A stretch of DNA of 64,000 nt from Rhodoferax aquaticus (GTDB taxonomy: Bacteria; Pseudomonadota; Gammaproteobacteria; Burkholderiales; Burkholderiaceae_C), in NCBI RefSeq assembly GCF_006974105.1, contig NZ_CP036282.1, positions 3,472,001-3,536,000 on the forward strand. The letters run 5' to 3'. The translations under genes were made by a program, and so were the position numbers. The notes below the pieces were generated by a model that made no database searches, had not been told where the DNA came from, and saw nothing but the letters and a program-made list of their open reading frames with translations. Below are positions 17,286 to 27,451 of this stretch, piece by piece; position 1 is the stretch's first letter, and each line of letters starts with the position of its first letter.

Positions 17286-17843
17286 CTAGATCAAAAGTCG
17301 GGAGGACCGGGGCACATGGGCCATCAGAAACTCCATCTGGTCTGCCAATATGCGCCGGTTGCGAAGGATGAAATCTTCCCACAAACTGGGAATGTAAGGC
17401 GTATACAGCAAAGGCATGTTCGCCTGCTCAGGGGTCCGGTGGCTTTTGCGGTGGTTGCAGGGGCGGCACGCGGTCACCACGTTCATCCACGTATCAATGC
17501 CCTGCTGGGCAAATGGAATGATGTGTTCGCGCGTGAGATCAGACTCATGGAAATGCCCACCGCAGTAGGCGCACACATTGCGGTCGCGAATAAACAGCTT
17601 GCTGTTCGTGAGCCCTGGGCGCAGGTCAAAAGGGTTGATGTTGGGAACGCCGCGTGTACCGATGATGCTATTGACGCGAATAATGGACTGTTCGCCAGTG
17701 ACCGCGTTATGCCCACCACGAAAGACTGCCACCTCAGCGCCAGACTCCCAGCGCACCTCGCCTGTTGCGTAGTGCACCACGGCTTGTTCCAGCGTAATCC
17801 ATGACTGGGGGAGCCCTTGGGCTGATAGCTTCAAGACTTTCAA
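17286..17843 (-). CDS. HNH endonuclease
   Basis: A 185-residue protein with a zinc-type HNH domain: Cys91/Cys94 (CAYCGG), EHIIPFAQQG with His107, Asn121 and Cys126/Cys129 (CRPCNHRKSH). The N-terminal 90 residues carry a conserved extension seen in proteobacterial housekeeping HNH proteins. The start is read as TTG at 17843, giving MKVLKLSAQG, because GGAGG lies exactly 6 bases upstream and the upstream open frame is dissimilar. mgsA follows. No methylase or restriction partner is adjacent, so a restriction role is not supported. Confidence 0.87.
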   Translation of the reverse strand: MKVLKLSAQGLPQSWITLEQAVVHYATGEVRWESGAEVAVFRGGHNAVTGEQSIIRVNSIIGTRGVPNINPFDLRPGLTNSKLFIRDRNVCAYCGGHFHESDLTREHIIPFAQQGIDTWMNVVTACRPCNHRKSHRTPEQANMPLLYTPYIPSLWEDFILRNRRILADQMEFLMAHVPRSSRLLI

Positions 17844-17964
17844 AACACGCCTCCTGCAACGGTAAAAACCACCACCTACTCGGAACGCCAATGTCTGCCA
17901 TTGCACGCCAAATCCAATCTGGCGCATTGCTACGTCACAATATACCCTGTTTCTGTGACAAATT

Positions 17965-18013
17965 GGCTTCAAGCGCATAACGGATGCGCGCAAGCTGCTA
18001 TCAAAAAGATAAC
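17965..18013 (+). repeat. Short interspersed repeat, copy C
   Basis: Diverged copy: CTTCAAGCGC, ATGCGCGCAAGCTGCTATCA, AAAGATAACA. It ends 6 bases before the ribF ATG and takes the place of a Shine-Dalgarno sequence. Confidence 0.5.
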
Positions 18014-18019
18014 AAACCC

Positions 18020-18994
18020 ATGAAGGTCTTTCGCGGTTTCAAACATCCTGGTGTCGCACCTGCGTGCGCTTTAACCATCGGCAACTTTGACGGTGTGCAC
18101 CGGGGCCACCAAGCGATGTTGGCGCTTTTGCGCAGTGAAGCGCAGCAACGCGGCGTGCCCAGCTGTGTGCTGACTTTTGAGCCACACCCGCGCGATTACT
18201 TCGCCCAGCTCTACAAAAAACCCGACCTTGCGCCCGCGCGTATCGGAACGCTGCGGGACAAACTCGAAGACTTGGCAAATTGTGGTGTGGACCAAACCGT
18301 TGTGCTGCCCTTTGATGCCCGACTCGCCCAACAAACGCCACAGGCTTTTGTACAAGAAGTGCTAGTGGCTGGCCTAGGTGCCCGTTACGTGCTGGTGGGA
18401 GATGACTTCCGCTTTGGCGCACAGCGTGCGGGAGACTACGCCATGCTCGACGCCTCTGGCATGCAGCACGGCTTTGACGTAGCGCGCATGAACAGCTATG
18501 AAGTGCATGGTTTGCGCGTGTCTAGCTCGGCAGTACGCGACGCGTTGCAAGAAGGTAGCTTGACAGACGCTGCGCGGCTACTGGGCCGCCCGTATCGGAT
18601 TTCTGGCCACGTGGTGCATGGCCGCAAGTTGGGCCGCACCCTGGGGTTCAAAACCCTGAATTTGCGATTTGCCCACTGGAAACCTGCCGCTAGCGGAATT
18701 TTTGTCGTGTTGGTTCATGGCCTACATACAACGCCTCTCAAAGGGGTTGCCAACTTGGGCGTACGCCCGTCTTTGGACCCCAACGACGTGAACGGCGGGC
18801 GGGTGTTGTTGGAAACCCATTGCTTGGATTGGCCCGCCAACCTGGGCCCAGAAGGGGCCTACGGTAAAATCATCCGCGTGGAAATACTGCACAAACTGCA
18901 CGACGAGCTGAAATACGACGGTCTGGATGCCTTAACGCGTGGCATTCACCAAGACTGCGATGACGCGCGCGCTTGGTTCGCAGCCCGAATTTGA
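18020..18994 (+). CDS. ribF: Bifunctional riboflavin kinase / FAD synthetase
   Basis: A 324-residue enzyme making FMN and then FAD from riboflavin and ATP. The N-terminal adenylyltransferase has TIGNFDGVHRGHQ (HxGH-like nucleotide site), GDDFRFGAQRAGD and SSSAVRDAL. The C-terminal kinase has GRPYRISGHVVHGRKLGRTLGF (in two parts) and GVANLGVRPS. The ATG at 18020 matches family starts; no Shine-Dalgarno is visible because an interspersed repeat lies directly upstream. ribF followed by ileS and lspA is the standard order in many proteobacteria. Confidence 0.96.
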   Translation: MKVFRGFKHPGVAPACALTIGNFDGVHRGHQAMLALLRSEAQQRGVPSCVLTFEPHPRDYFAQLYKKPDLAPARIGTLRDKLEDLANCGVDQTVVLPFDARLAQQTPQAFVQEVLVAGLGARYVLVGDDFRFGAQRAGDYAMLDASGMQHGFDVARMNSYEVHGLRVSSSAVRDALQEGSLTDAARLLGRPYRISGHVVHGRKLGRTLGFKTLNLRFAHWKPAASGIFVVLVHGLHTTPLKGVANLGVRPSLDPNDVNGGRVLLETHCLDWPANLGPEGAYGKIIRVEILHKLHDELKYDGLDALTRGIHQDCDDARAWFAARI

Positions 18995-19093
18995 CAGGGC
19001 CTTGGCGACGCACTTAGCCCCGCGTCTTGTCCATGCCACCCGCGCGCGGCCCTTCGCTGCGCCGCCCCCCCCACATTCCTAACAGAGTTCGCC

Positions 19094-21946
19094 ATGACCG
19101 ACAAAGTTGACTACCGCAGCACCCTGAACCTTCCTGACACCCCTTTCCCCATGCGCGGCGACTTGCCCAAGCGCGAGCCAGGCTGGGTCAAAGCATGGGA
19201 AGAACAAGGCGTCTACAAAAAACTGCGTGACGCCCGGGTCAACGCCCCTAAATTTGTGCTGCACGATGGCCCGCCCTACGCCAACGGCAAGATCCACATT
19301 GGCCATGCAGCGAACAAAATCCTCAAGGACATGATCGTCAAGACGCGCCAGCTCAAAGGCATGGACGCCGCCTACATTCCTGGCTGGGACTGCCACGGCC
19401 TGCCCATCGAAAACGCCATCGAAAAACTCCACGGCCGGAACCTGCAACGCGACGACATGCAAGCCAAGAGCCGCGCGTTTGCCACCGAGCAAATAGACCA
19501 GCAACGTGCCGACTTCAAACGTTTGGGCGTTCTGGGCGCTTGGGACACGCCCTACCGCACCATGGATTTTGTGAACGAAGCCGCTGAGATTCGCGCCTTC
19601 AAACGTGTCGTGGAGCGCGGTTTTGTGTACCGTGGCTTAAAGCCCGTGTACTGGTGTTTTGATTGCGGCTCCAGTTTGGCCGAATTTGAGATCGAGTACG
19701 CCGACAAGAAAAGTACCACCTTGGATGTCGCTTTTGAGTGTGCAGAGCCCGCCAAACTGGCCGCAGCCTTTGGCCTGGAATCGCTGGACCAAGCCGCATT
19801 TGCAGTGATTTGGACCACCACCGCGTGGACGATTCCCGCCAACATGGCGCTGAACCTGAACCCCGAGCTGGAATACGCCTTGGTTAAGACCGAGCGCGGC
19901 CTATTGGTCTTGGCGCACTCCTTGGTCGAGAAGTGCATGGAGCGCTACCAGTTGACGGGCCAAGTTTTGGCCACAACCCTTGGCAAGAACCTGGGTTTGA
20001 TCAACTTCAAGCACCCTTTGTACGATGTAGACCCTGGCTACCAGCGCTTTGCGCCGATTTACTTGGCCGACTACGCCACTGCGGACGACGGAACCGGCTT
20101 GGTCCACTCTTCGCCCGCGTATGGCGTAGACGACTTCAACAGCTGCATTGCCCACGGCATGAAGTACGACGACATCTTGAACCCCGTGCAAGGCAATGGC
20201 ACGTATGCCGCCGACTTCCCTCTGTTTGGTGGCATGCACATCTGGAAGGCGGTGCCCGTGGTGATTGAAGCCCTGCGCAACGCAGGCCGTTTGATGACCA
20301 GCCATGACATTACCCACAGCTACCCCCATTGCTGGCGCCACAAGACTCCCGTGATCTACCGCGCGGCAGCCCAGTGGTTTGTGCGCATGGACGAAGGCGT
20401 GGGCGTGTTCACCACCGACAAAGCCCCCAAAACTTTGCGTCAGCTAGCGCTCGATGCTATTGAGCAAACCAATTTTTACCCTGAAAACGGACGCACCCGT
20501 CTGCGGGACATGATCGCCAACCGGCCCGACTGGTGCATCTCCAGGCAACGTAGCTGGGGTGTGCCCGTGCCGTTCTTCTTGCACAAAGACAGTGGAGAGT
20601 TGCACCCACGCACGCTAGAAATCATGGACATCGCGGCCCACATGGTGGAGCAAGGTGGCATCGAAGCGTGGAGCAAAGCGAGCGCCGAATCGATCTTGGG
20701 CGCAGAAGATGCAGTGCATTACACCAAGAGCACCGATATCTTGGAAGTGTGGTTTGACTCAGGCACCACGCACACGACGGTGCTCAAGACCTCGCACGCC
20801 GGGTCAGCACACACCAATGGCCCGGAGGCAGACCTGTACCTGGAAGGCCATGACCAACATCGCGGATGGTTCCACAGCTCTCTGCTGACGGCCTGTGCCA
20901 TGTACGACCGCGCGCCCTACCGCAGCCTGCTAACCCACGGCTTTACCGTAGACGGCCAAGGCCGAAAGATGAGTAAGAGCATGGGCAACGTGGTGGCCCC
21001 GCAAGAAATCAGCGACAAAATGGGCGCAGAGATCCTGCGTCTGTGGTGCGCGTCTACCGACTACTCCGGAGACTTGGGCATTGACGAGAAGATCTTGGCC
21101 CGGGTGGTGGACACCTACCGTCGCGTGCGCAACACCTTGAAGTTTTTGCTCGCCAATGTGAGTGACTTTGACCCTGCGGTGGACTCGGTCGCACCGGAGC
21201 AGATGCTGGAGATTGACCGCTATGCCCTGAGCCGCGCTGCGCAGTTGCAAGCAGACATCTTGGCCCATTACGAGGTGTATGAATTTCACCCGGTGGTCTC
21301 CAAGCTGCAGATTTACTGCAGCGAAGACTTGGGCGCGTTCTACCTCGACATCTTGAAAGATCGCCTGTACACCACCGGCCCCAACTCCTTGGCCCGGCGC
21401 TCTGCGCAAACTGCACTGTGGCAGATCACCCAGGCCATGCTGCGCTGGATGGCGCCTTTCTTGAGCTTTACGGCGGAAGAAGCATGGGCGGTCCTGAGTG
21501 CTGCAGGGCGCGTGGACGAAGCCCACAAAGCCTCCATCTTCACGGCAACCTATCTCGACTTGGCGGCACCTAACGGTGAGTTGCTAGCGAAGTGGAGCCG
21601 TATCCGTGAAATCCGTGAAGCGGTCAACAAGGAAATTGAAGTGCTGCGCGCAGCAGGCCAAGTGGGCGCATCTTTGCAAGCCGAGGTCACGCTGACCCTA
21701 GGCGCACCAGACTACGCGCTGCTACACACACTGGGGGCCGACTTGAAGTTCGCCTTCATCACATCCGCTATCAAATTGGTAGCTGGTGACGCCTTATCCA
21801 TAAGCGTAAACCCCTCAAGTGGCACCAAATGCGAGCGTTGCTGGCACTACTGCGATGACATTGGCAGCGTGGCCGCCCATCCGACCCTGTGCGGGCGCTG
21901 CGCCAGCAACCTGGACGGCCCAGGCGAAGCACGGAGTTTTGCTTAA
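19094..21946 (+). CDS. ileS: Isoleucine-tRNA ligase
   Basis: A 950-residue class I synthetase charging tRNA-Ile. Seen: HIGH at residues 68-71 in [12 protein letters not shown], the CP1 editing domain (for example [19 protein letters not shown]), the KMSKS loop [10 protein letters not shown], and a C-terminal zinc finger CERCWHY...CGRC. Length is typical of the bacterial type. It ends in a TAATG overlap with lspA, so the two are translationally linked. A stretch near 21769-21790 (CGCTATCAAATTGGTAGC) resembles the local interspersed repeat, though this may be chance. Confidence 0.98.
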   Translation: MTDKVDYRSTLNLPDTPFPMRGDLPKREPGWVKAWEEQGVYKKLRDARVNAPKFVLHDGPPYANGKIHIGHAANKILKDMIVKTRQLKGMDAAYIPGWDCHGLPIENAIEKLHGRNLQRDDMQAKSRAFATEQIDQQRADFKRLGVLGAWDTPYRTMDFVNEAAEIRAFKRVVERGFVYRGLKPVYWCFDCGSSLAEFEIEYADKKSTTLDVAFECAEPAKLAAAFGLESLDQAAFAVIWTTTAWTIPANMALNLNPELEYALVKTERGLLVLAHSLVEKCMERYQLTGQVLATTLGKNLGLINFKHPLYDVDPGYQRFAPIYLADYATADDGTGLVHSSPAYGVDDFNSCIAHGMKYDDILNPVQGNGTYAADFPLFGGMHIWKAVPVVIEALRNAGRLMTSHDITHSYPHCWRHKTPVIYRAAAQWFVRMDEGVGVFTTDKAPKTLRQLALDAIEQTNFYPENGRTRLRDMIANRPDWCISRQRSWGVPVPFFLHKDSGELHPRTLEIMDIAAHMVEQGGIEAWSKASAESILGAEDAVHYTKSTDILEVWFDSGTTHTTVLKTSHAGSAHTNGPEADLYLEGHDQHRGWFHSSLLTACAMYDRAPYRSLLTHGFTVDGQGRKMSKSMGNVVAPQEISDKMGAEILRLWCASTDYSGDLGIDEKILARVVDTYRRVRNTLKFLLANVSDFDPAVDSVAPEQMLEIDRYALSRAAQLQADILAHYEVYEFHPVVSKLQIYCSEDLGAFYLDILKDRLYTTGPNSLARRSAQTALWQITQAMLRWMAPFLSFTAEEAWAVLSAAGRVDEAHKASIFTATYLDLAAPNGELLAKWSRIREIREAVNKEIEVLRAAGQVGASLQAEVTLTLGAPDYALLHTLGADLKFAFITSAIKLVAGDALSISVNPSSGTKCERCWHYCDDIGSVAAHPTLCGRCASNLDGPGEARSFA

Positions 21947-22452
21947 TGGCACGCGGCGGCAAGTTCGGCGCACGCAGCGCTAGCGCCGGCATGGTGCCCT
22001 GGTTGGCACTGGCAGTGATGCTGCTCATTGCAGACCAGTTCACCAAGGTGCTGATCCTTGGTTACTACCATCTGGGCGACAGCACCTACGTCACCAGCTT
22101 CTTTAACGTGGTGCGTGTACACAACTACGGTGCCGCATTCTCGTTCTTGGCGGGTGCTGGGGGCTGGCAGCGTTGGTTTTTCACCATCTTGGGACTTGTG
22201 GCGGCCGGCGTCATCGTGTGGATGCTCAAATCGCACCCCGGTCAACGCTTGTTTTCGTTTGCCATGGCCTGCATTTTGGGCGGCGCTATCGGCAACGTGG
22301 TGGACCGATTGATGCATGGCTACGTGGTCGACTTCTTGGACTTTCACTGGAGTGGCATGCATTTCCCCGCCTTTAACGTGGCAGACAGCGCCATTACGGT
22401 GGGGGCGATTGCCTTGATATTGGACGAGTTGCTGCGGGTTCGCAAAAGCTAA
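21946..22452 (+). CDS. lspA: Lipoprotein signal peptidase (signal peptidase II)
   Basis: A 168-residue inner-membrane aspartic protease that removes lipoprotein signal peptides after diacylglyceryl transfer. Four hydrophobic helices are visible (about 17-35, 75-95, 103-120, 147-163). The catalytic aspartates are in GNVVDR (Asp120) and FNVADS (Asp147), along with the conserved DQFTK and NYGAAFSFL. Its ATG shares the A of the ileS stop codon. The window itself encodes lipoprotein substrates (43493 and 50840). Confidence 0.96.
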   Translation: MARGGKFGARSASAGMVPWLALAVMLLIADQFTKVLILGYYHLGDSTYVTSFFNVVRVHNYGAAFSFLAGAGGWQRWFFTILGLVAAGVIVWMLKSHPGQRLFSFAMACILGGAIGNVVDRLMHGYVVDFLDFHWSGMHFPAFNVADSAITVGAIALILDELLRVRKS

Positions 22453-22513
22453 AGTCCCACAGCACAAGTAGCCCGCCGATCCACTACACCAACAGCCCCT
22501 AGGGCATGCACTT

Positions 22514-23428
22514 ATGTACAAAACCGCACCAGCATACAGCGTGCTGATCAGCTTGCTGCTCACGCTACCCGTAGCAGCCTACGCCCAGGACAAGTCGCCT
22601 ACCAGCGAAGCGCCAGCACCCGCAGCCGCCGCTCCAAACGTAAGTGCTAGCTTTGACAAGGCCTTGAACCCCGAAGGCAACTGGTATTTTTCTTGGGGCT
22701 ATAGCCGCCAACAGTATGCGCCCAGCGACATTCACGTGTCCCAACCCGGCTTGGGCAACGACTTCACAGTGCATCAGGCTAGAGCGAGCGACTTTCCGTC
22801 CAGCGTTCAAGACACACTCAGCTCTCTCATCAATTTGGACTTAACCAACCCGCAGGAAAACTTGCGCATTGGCAAGTTCATGAACCCCGAGAAAACATTT
22901 GCCATTGAGTTCTCGCTAGACCATAGCAAGTACAACGTGGACCTAGGGCAAACCGTCGGTGTGAGTGGAACCATCAACGGAGCGCCGGCCAACCCCAACA
23001 TGGTGGTAGACGCGCAAAACTTCAACTACGCCCTGCACAACGGTTTGAACCACGTCATGGTCAACGCTGTGTGGTTAAAGCACTTGCACGGCCCTGAAAA
23101 TGCAGCCGGTGACTTACAACTCATCAGCCGTTTAGGCGCGGGGGTATTGATTCCCCATGCAGACAACACCATCTTGGGCAAACAAAACGAGGTAGGGCCC
23201 AAGAACGAAAATGTCTGCTGTTTCTCCAGCAAAGACTGGTGGCAAATCAACGGTTGGACCACCGGCGTAGAAGTCGGGGTGCGTTACCGCGTTTACAAGT
23301 CCATGTTCATAGAGCTAACCGGCAAACTGGCTTACGGCGTTCTGAAAAACGTTCCGGTGTACCAAGGTGTTGCGGACCAGAAAATCTGGATGTCTGAACA
23401 AGTGCTCTCCGCAGGCTTCTTGTTCTAA
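22514..23428 (+). CDS. Outer-membrane beta-barrel-like protein, function unknown
   Basis: A 304-residue exported protein. Signal peptide MYKTAPAYSVLISLLLTLPV..., likely cleaved AYA-QD near residue 24, then an Ala/Pro/Glu-rich linker. The rest alternates polar and hydrophobic residues and ends with GFLF, a C-terminal phenylalanine typical of proteins inserted by the Bam complex. A CC pair (NVCCFSSKD) lies at about residues 235-236. I do not recognise the family, though the pattern is like small OmpW/MipA-type barrels. It follows lspA by 61 bp but need not be co-transcribed. Confidence 0.7.
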   Translation: MYKTAPAYSVLISLLLTLPVAAYAQDKSPTSEAPAPAAAAPNVSASFDKALNPEGNWYFSWGYSRQQYAPSDIHVSQPGLGNDFTVHQARASDFPSSVQDTLSSLINLDLTNPQENLRIGKFMNPEKTFAIEFSLDHSKYNVDLGQTVGVSGTINGAPANPNMVVDAQNFNYALHNGLNHVMVNAVWLKHLHGPENAAGDLQLISRLGAGVLIPHADNTILGKQNEVGPKNENVCCFSSKDWWQINGWTTGVEVGVRYRVYKSMFIELTGKLAYGVLKNVPVYQGVADQKIWMSEQVLSAGFLF

Positions 23429-23460
23429 TGGCGGCTGCGCTGTCTAGCGCAGCCCAGGCA

Positions 23461-24456
23461 TTACAAAGTCAATACCGTGCAGCCAGTCGTTTGCCGCGCC
23501 TCCAAGGCTTGGTGCGCCTGTTGCACTCGCTCCAAAGGGTAACGTTGGTCAATGCGGATTTGCACTTGGCCACTCATGACCACCGAGAACAAATCATCGG
23601 CCATGGATTGGGTGCTCTCACGCGTGGCGATGTGGGTAAACAAAGTCTGACGGGTGACGTACACCGAGCCCTTGGGCCCCAAAATGCCAGGTGCAAAGGG
23701 AGCGACAGGGCCCGACGCATTGCCGAAGCTTGCCATGAGGCCAAAGGGCGCCAAACAATCCAAGGACTTGTCCCACGTGTCTTTACCGACGGAGTCGTAG
23801 ACCACTTTGACACCTTTACCGGCCGTGATTTCCTTTACGCGTGCCAGAAAGTCATCTTTGGCATAGTTAATGGCGTGCTCAGCCCCATGCGCCAAAGCGA
23901 GTTCGCACTTGGCGTCTGAGCCTGCCGTACCAATCAAACGCAAGCCTAGGGCCTTGGCCCATTGGCAAGCGATGAGGCCCACGCCCCCCGCAGCCGCATG
24001 AAACAACACGAAATCACCCGGATTTAAGCCGCCCTGAGGCAGGGTGCGCTTGAGTAGGTACTGGGCGGTCAAGCCCTTCAACATCATGGCGGCGCCTGTC
24101 TCAAAAGTAATGGCATCGGGAAGGCGGCACACGCACTTAGCCGGCAACACACGCAGATCGCAGTAACTCCCGGGCGGGTTGCTGGCATAGGCCACACGGT
24201 CCCCGGCCTGCAGGTGCTGCACCTCAGCCCCCACCGCTTCCACAATGCCCGCCCCTTCCATGCCCAATTGCAGTGGCAGCGGGTTGGGATACAAGCCCGT
24301 GCGTTGGTACACATCAATAAAGTTCAGGCCCACCGCATGGTGGCGGATCCGCACCTCGGCAGGTCCGGGCTCACCTACCTGAACGTGGACCAGCTTTAGT
24401 TGCTCGGGTCCACCAAACTGTTCGATGTGAATGGCGCGGGATGGATGCATGGACAT
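23461..24456 (-). CDS. NADPH:quinone oxidoreductase, zinc-free MDR family
   Basis: A 331-residue medium-chain reductase that reduces quinones or similar carbonyls with NADPH. The N-terminal catalytic domain contains GLNFIDVYQRTGLYPNPLPL and LGMEGAGIVEAVG; the zinc-ligand residues of alcohol dehydrogenases are absent. The nucleotide-binding fold is marked by LFHAAAGGVGLIACQWAKAL. The end (GRQTTGCTVLTL-like) is typical of QorA. ATG at 24456 follows GAGAGG by 9 bases. The gene stands alone between the barrel gene and a terminator. Confidence 0.92.
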   Translation of the reverse strand: MSMHPSRAIHIEQFGGPEQLKLVHVQVGEPGPAEVRIRHHAVGLNFIDVYQRTGLYPNPLPLQLGMEGAGIVEAVGAEVQHLQAGDRVAYASNPPGSYCDLRVLPAKCVCRLPDAITFETGAAMMLKGLTAQYLLKRTLPQGGLNPGDFVLFHAAAGGVGLIACQWAKALGLRLIGTAGSDAKCELALAHGAEHAINYAKDDFLARVKEITAGKGVKVVYDSVGKDTWDKSLDCLAPFGLMASFGNASGPVAPFAPGILGPKGSVYVTRQTLFTHIATRESTQSMADDLFSVVMSGQVQIRIDQRYPLERVQQAHQALEARQTTGCTVLTL

Positions 24457-24506
24457 ACAAGTGTTCCTCTCAGCTTCGTAAATTCATCGGATCATGGCCC
24501 AAAAAC

Positions 24507-24534
24507 AAAAGGCCAGCGTAGCAGCTGGCCTTTT
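24507..24534 (-). terminator. Intrinsic terminator after the chemoreceptor gene
   Basis: Perfect 11-bp stem AAAAGGCCAGC (24507-24517) and GCTGGCCTTTT (24524-24534) with loop GTAGCA. On the minus strand a T-rich run follows. It lies 41 bases past the chemoreceptor stop. Confidence 0.85.
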
Positions 24535-24574
24535 GAGCGCACGTAGCCCACGTGCACTCACTTTGACTTAGGCC

Positions 24575-26305
24575 TTAGAACGTTTCCCAGTCATCATCGC
24601 CGCCCTGCGGCGTAGCCTTGGCAGGGGTGCTGGGGCCCAGCTTGGGGGCAACAGGTCTTGGTGCGGCGGCTTTAGCTACCAACTGAGGGGCTTTGGTGCT
24701 CGGCATCGCCGCCCGTTGGGGAGTGCTTGGTGGCGATCTATGCGCGCTGGCAGACCGTGCTCCGTAAGCGCCTTGCCCTGCGGGTAGTTTGAACGCAGCG
24801 ACAGAATCGACCAAATCATGGGCCTGTCCTTTCAAGCCGCTGGCCGCCGCCGCCATTTCTTCTACCAAAGCTGCGTTTTGTTGTGTCGTCTGATCAATCG
24901 CGGTGACTGCCTCGCCCACTTGCGAAACCGCTGTAGCTTGCTCGCTGCTAGCAGCGCTGATTTCGCCCATGATGTCATTGACCCGTTTGATGGAGCTCAC
25001 CACCTCGGTCATCGTCACGCCCGCTTGGTCTACCAAGGTAGAGCCTTGCTCCACCCGTTCCACACTGGCACTAATCAAGGACTTGATTTCTTTGGCAGCT
25101 TCGGCCGACCGCCCCGCCAAGGAGCGCACCTCGCTGGCCACTACCGCAAACCCACGCCCTTGCTCGCCGGCCCGTGCAGCTTCCACCGCCGCGTTCAGGG
25201 CCAAGATATTGGTCTGGAACGCGATGCCGTCAATCACACTAATGATGTCAGCAATCTTGCGTGAGGACTCGTTGATGCCCTTCATGGTGGCAACCACTTG
25301 CTCCACCACATCGCCACCTTTGACGGCTACGGTACTGGCATTCATGGCGAGTTGATTGGCTTGGCGTGCGTTGTCGGCGTTTTGCTTTACTGTGGCACTC
25401 AGCTCCTCCATGGTGGCAGCAGTTTCTTCCAAAACACTGGCCTGCTGTTCGGTACGGGCCGACAAATCGTGGTTGCCAGACTCGATCTCTCCACTGGAAG
25501 ACGCCACGCTCTCTGCCCCTTGGCGCACGCCCGCCACCAAGCTCGACAGACTAGATTGCATGCGCTGCATGGCCCCCATGAGCATGGCGACCTCATCCGT
25601 GCCACGCACTTGGATGGTATTGCTCAAGTCCCCGCCAGCCACCACTTCCGCGACCGTAACCGCCTCCTCAAGAGGCCGCACAATGCCACGACTCAACCAG
25701 ACGCTAGCCGCAATGCCAAGGGCAGTGACCAGTACCATCAAGCTGTACGCCAACACACGGCTGTTTTTTGCAATAGCCAAGGCGTGCGCTTCAGCGTCTG
25801 CTTCTTCCATGGAAAGTTGCTTCTTGAGTTCATTCAAAGTGGCGATAGCGTCACGGTCTTTGCCGCGCGCCGCGCTGTCACCGACCGCAGAATCAAAACC
25901 AGACGACTTTAATTCCTCAAACGCTTTGTTGTAGCCCTCACGGGCACTGGAAATCTGAGGCAATATTTTTTGGAACAAGGCCTTGCTGGCCTCGCTGCTG
26001 AGCTTGGGCTCCAGCTGCTTGAGACTAGCCTCCATTTGTCCCATTTCTTTTTGGTGGGCGGCCCAATACTTATCGAGATCTTCAGGTTTCTTGCCCCGCA
26101 ACAGAGTGTTCTTCCACTCTTGAATGCCCACCAAAAAATTGTGGTCTGCATCATTCACGTACTTATGTGCCTCTGACGCGTTGGCCACCTCAGTGCCGTA
26201 CACGTCCAAGGCTGCTGACAACCTAGACATGCCAAACATGCCACTCAGAAACAAAAACAAGAGCGCACCTGCGAACGCCAGTGGTAGTTTGACGCTGAGT
26301 TTCAT
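24575..26305 (-). CDS. Methyl-accepting chemotaxis protein with C-terminal CheR-docking tail
   Basis: A 576-residue chemoreceptor. Helix TM1 at about 8-28, a four-helix-bundle-type periplasmic sensor (30-180), TM2 at 184-205, HAMP (205-257), then the long signalling coiled coil with the conserved tip [20 protein letters not shown] near 360-379. After an Ala/Pro-rich linker the protein ends DDDWETF, matching the xWExF pentapeptide that tethers CheR and CheB, so it is probably a high-abundance, methylation-assisting receptor. ATG at 26305 has AGGGA 7 bases upstream. No che or flagellar genes are nearby. The ligand is unknown. Confidence 0.95.
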   Translation of the reverse strand: MKLSVKLPLAFAGALLFLFLSGMFGMSRLSAALDVYGTEVANASEAHKYVNDADHNFLVGIQEWKNTLLRGKKPEDLDKYWAAHQKEMGQMEASLKQLEPKLSSEASKALFQKILPQISSAREGYNKAFEELKSSGFDSAVGDSAARGKDRDAIATLNELKKQLSMEEADAEAHALAIAKNSRVLAYSLMVLVTALGIAASVWLSRGIVRPLEEAVTVAEVVAGGDLSNTIQVRGTDEVAMLMGAMQRMQSSLSSLVAGVRQGAESVASSSGEIESGNHDLSARTEQQASVLEETAATMEELSATVKQNADNARQANQLAMNASTVAVKGGDVVEQVVATMKGINESSRKIADIISVIDGIAFQTNILALNAAVEAARAGEQGRGFAVVASEVRSLAGRSAEAAKEIKSLISASVERVEQGSTLVDQAGVTMTEVVSSIKRVNDIMGEISAASSEQATAVSQVGEAVTAIDQTTQQNAALVEEMAAAASGLKGQAHDLVDSVAAFKLPAGQGAYGARSASAHRSPPSTPQRAAMPSTKAPQLVAKAAAPRPVAPKLGPSTPAKATPQGGDDDWETF

Positions 26306-26438
26306 CGTGCAATCCCTATAAGTAAGAACTTTCAAGCTACGAGCCAGCGGAGTCTAGCCCCGGCGGGATGGAGTCGCAAGCACTACTTTCAGGCCTAACG
26401 GCGCCCTTTTGCAGTCAACCCTGTCGATTTACTCGGTA

Positions 26439-27317
26439 TCAGGGGGCAATAACAGGCTCTTGCGCACGCTCATGCCGAATCAAATAAACCCCGCTGGCCA
26501 CAATAATGGCAGCGCCTACCAAGGTGTAGTGGTCAGGCAGTGTGCGCCAGATCGCCCAATCCAAACCCATGCCCCACGCCAAGGCGGTGTACTCAAACGG
26601 GGCCACGGCAGAGGCTTTGCCAGTCTGAAATGCCTCTGTAATCGCCACACCACCTAAAAAACCTGTGCCCCCCAACGCTGCCAGCAGCAACCAGTGTTCT
26701 GGGCGAATAGCCACCCACATCGGCAGCGCCAATGCGCCAGCACCTATGGTCAGCATGGCGGTGGTCCAAAACACCACTTGAACCGAAGAGTCCGTCCGGC
26801 TCAAAACCCGTGCTGCCACCGCTGACATGGCATACATGCATGCAGCGGCCAATACCGCCATCGCGCCTAGCGAGAAGAAAGCGGCACCGTCGGGGCGCAT
26901 AGCAATCAAAACCCCCGCGAAGCCCACCGCGATGGCCACCCAGTGCAAAGGCAATACTTTTTCCTTGAGTACCGGGATCGACAGCATGGTGATCAACAAG
27001 GGGGCGACAAAGAACACCGCATAGGCATCCGTCAGAGGGAGCTCGCTTAAGGCGTAGGTGAACAAGCTCAGCATGCCCACACTGAACACCCCCCGCAACA
27101 GATGCAAACTCCAGCGCACTTGGAGCAGGGTGCGTGCTTCACCGCGCCAAAAGACATAGACGCACACCAAGGGCAAAGCGGTCACTCCACGCAAGGCAGC
27201 CACCTGCATGGCGGGGTAAGTGCTGCCTAGGGTTTTGAGCACCGCATCCATCAGGGAGAAAAAACCAACCGCCACCACCATCGCGACGATGCTGCGCATG
27301 TTTCCAGAAGCTTGCAT
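26439..27317 (-). CDS. EamA-family (DMT) transporter
   Basis: A 292-residue inner-membrane protein with ten predicted helices in two EamA repeats, the drug/metabolite transporter layout. The first repeat begins VAMVVAVGFFSLMDAVLKTL and the second has GAMAVLAAACMYAMSAVAAR. Substrate is unknown; relatives export amino acids, nucleosides or drugs. Start is uncertain: ATG at 27317 is used, with ATG at 27299 (GGAAAC just upstream) and TTG at 27335 as alternatives. It is divergent from a second, only distantly similar EamA gene. Confidence 0.86.
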   Translation of the reverse strand: MQASGNMRSIVAMVVAVGFFSLMDAVLKTLGSTYPAMQVAALRGVTALPLVCVYVFWRGEARTLLQVRWSLHLLRGVFSVGMLSLFTYALSELPLTDAYAVFFVAPLLITMLSIPVLKEKVLPLHWVAIAVGFAGVLIAMRPDGAAFFSLGAMAVLAAACMYAMSAVAARVLSRTDSSVQVVFWTTAMLTIGAGALALPMWVAIRPEHWLLLAALGGTGFLGGVAITEAFQTGKASAVAPFEYTALAWGMGLDWAIWRTLPDHYTLVGAAIIVASGVYLIRHERAQEPVIAP

Positions 27318-27451
27318 AGAGAAGAAGCCAGACAAATACCCATTCTAGTAAGTGCACCGCCGCAGTGCATTAACTCCCCTGTGCGCCCTGCCCTTGCGGG
27401 TATTGAAGGACCCAAGGCCAGAAGAAACGAGGCAAGGTACCATCCCTGCCC

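Noticed and set aside
17934..17959. GTCACA / TGTGAC dyad read as a Crp site upstream of ribF
   Set aside because: The orientation and 14-bp spacing do not fit TGTGA-N6-TCACA; likely coincidence.
21769..21790. Interspersed repeat copy inside ileS
   Set aside because: Only CGCTATCAAATTGGTAGC matches and the local protein sequence fits the IleS family; too short to claim.
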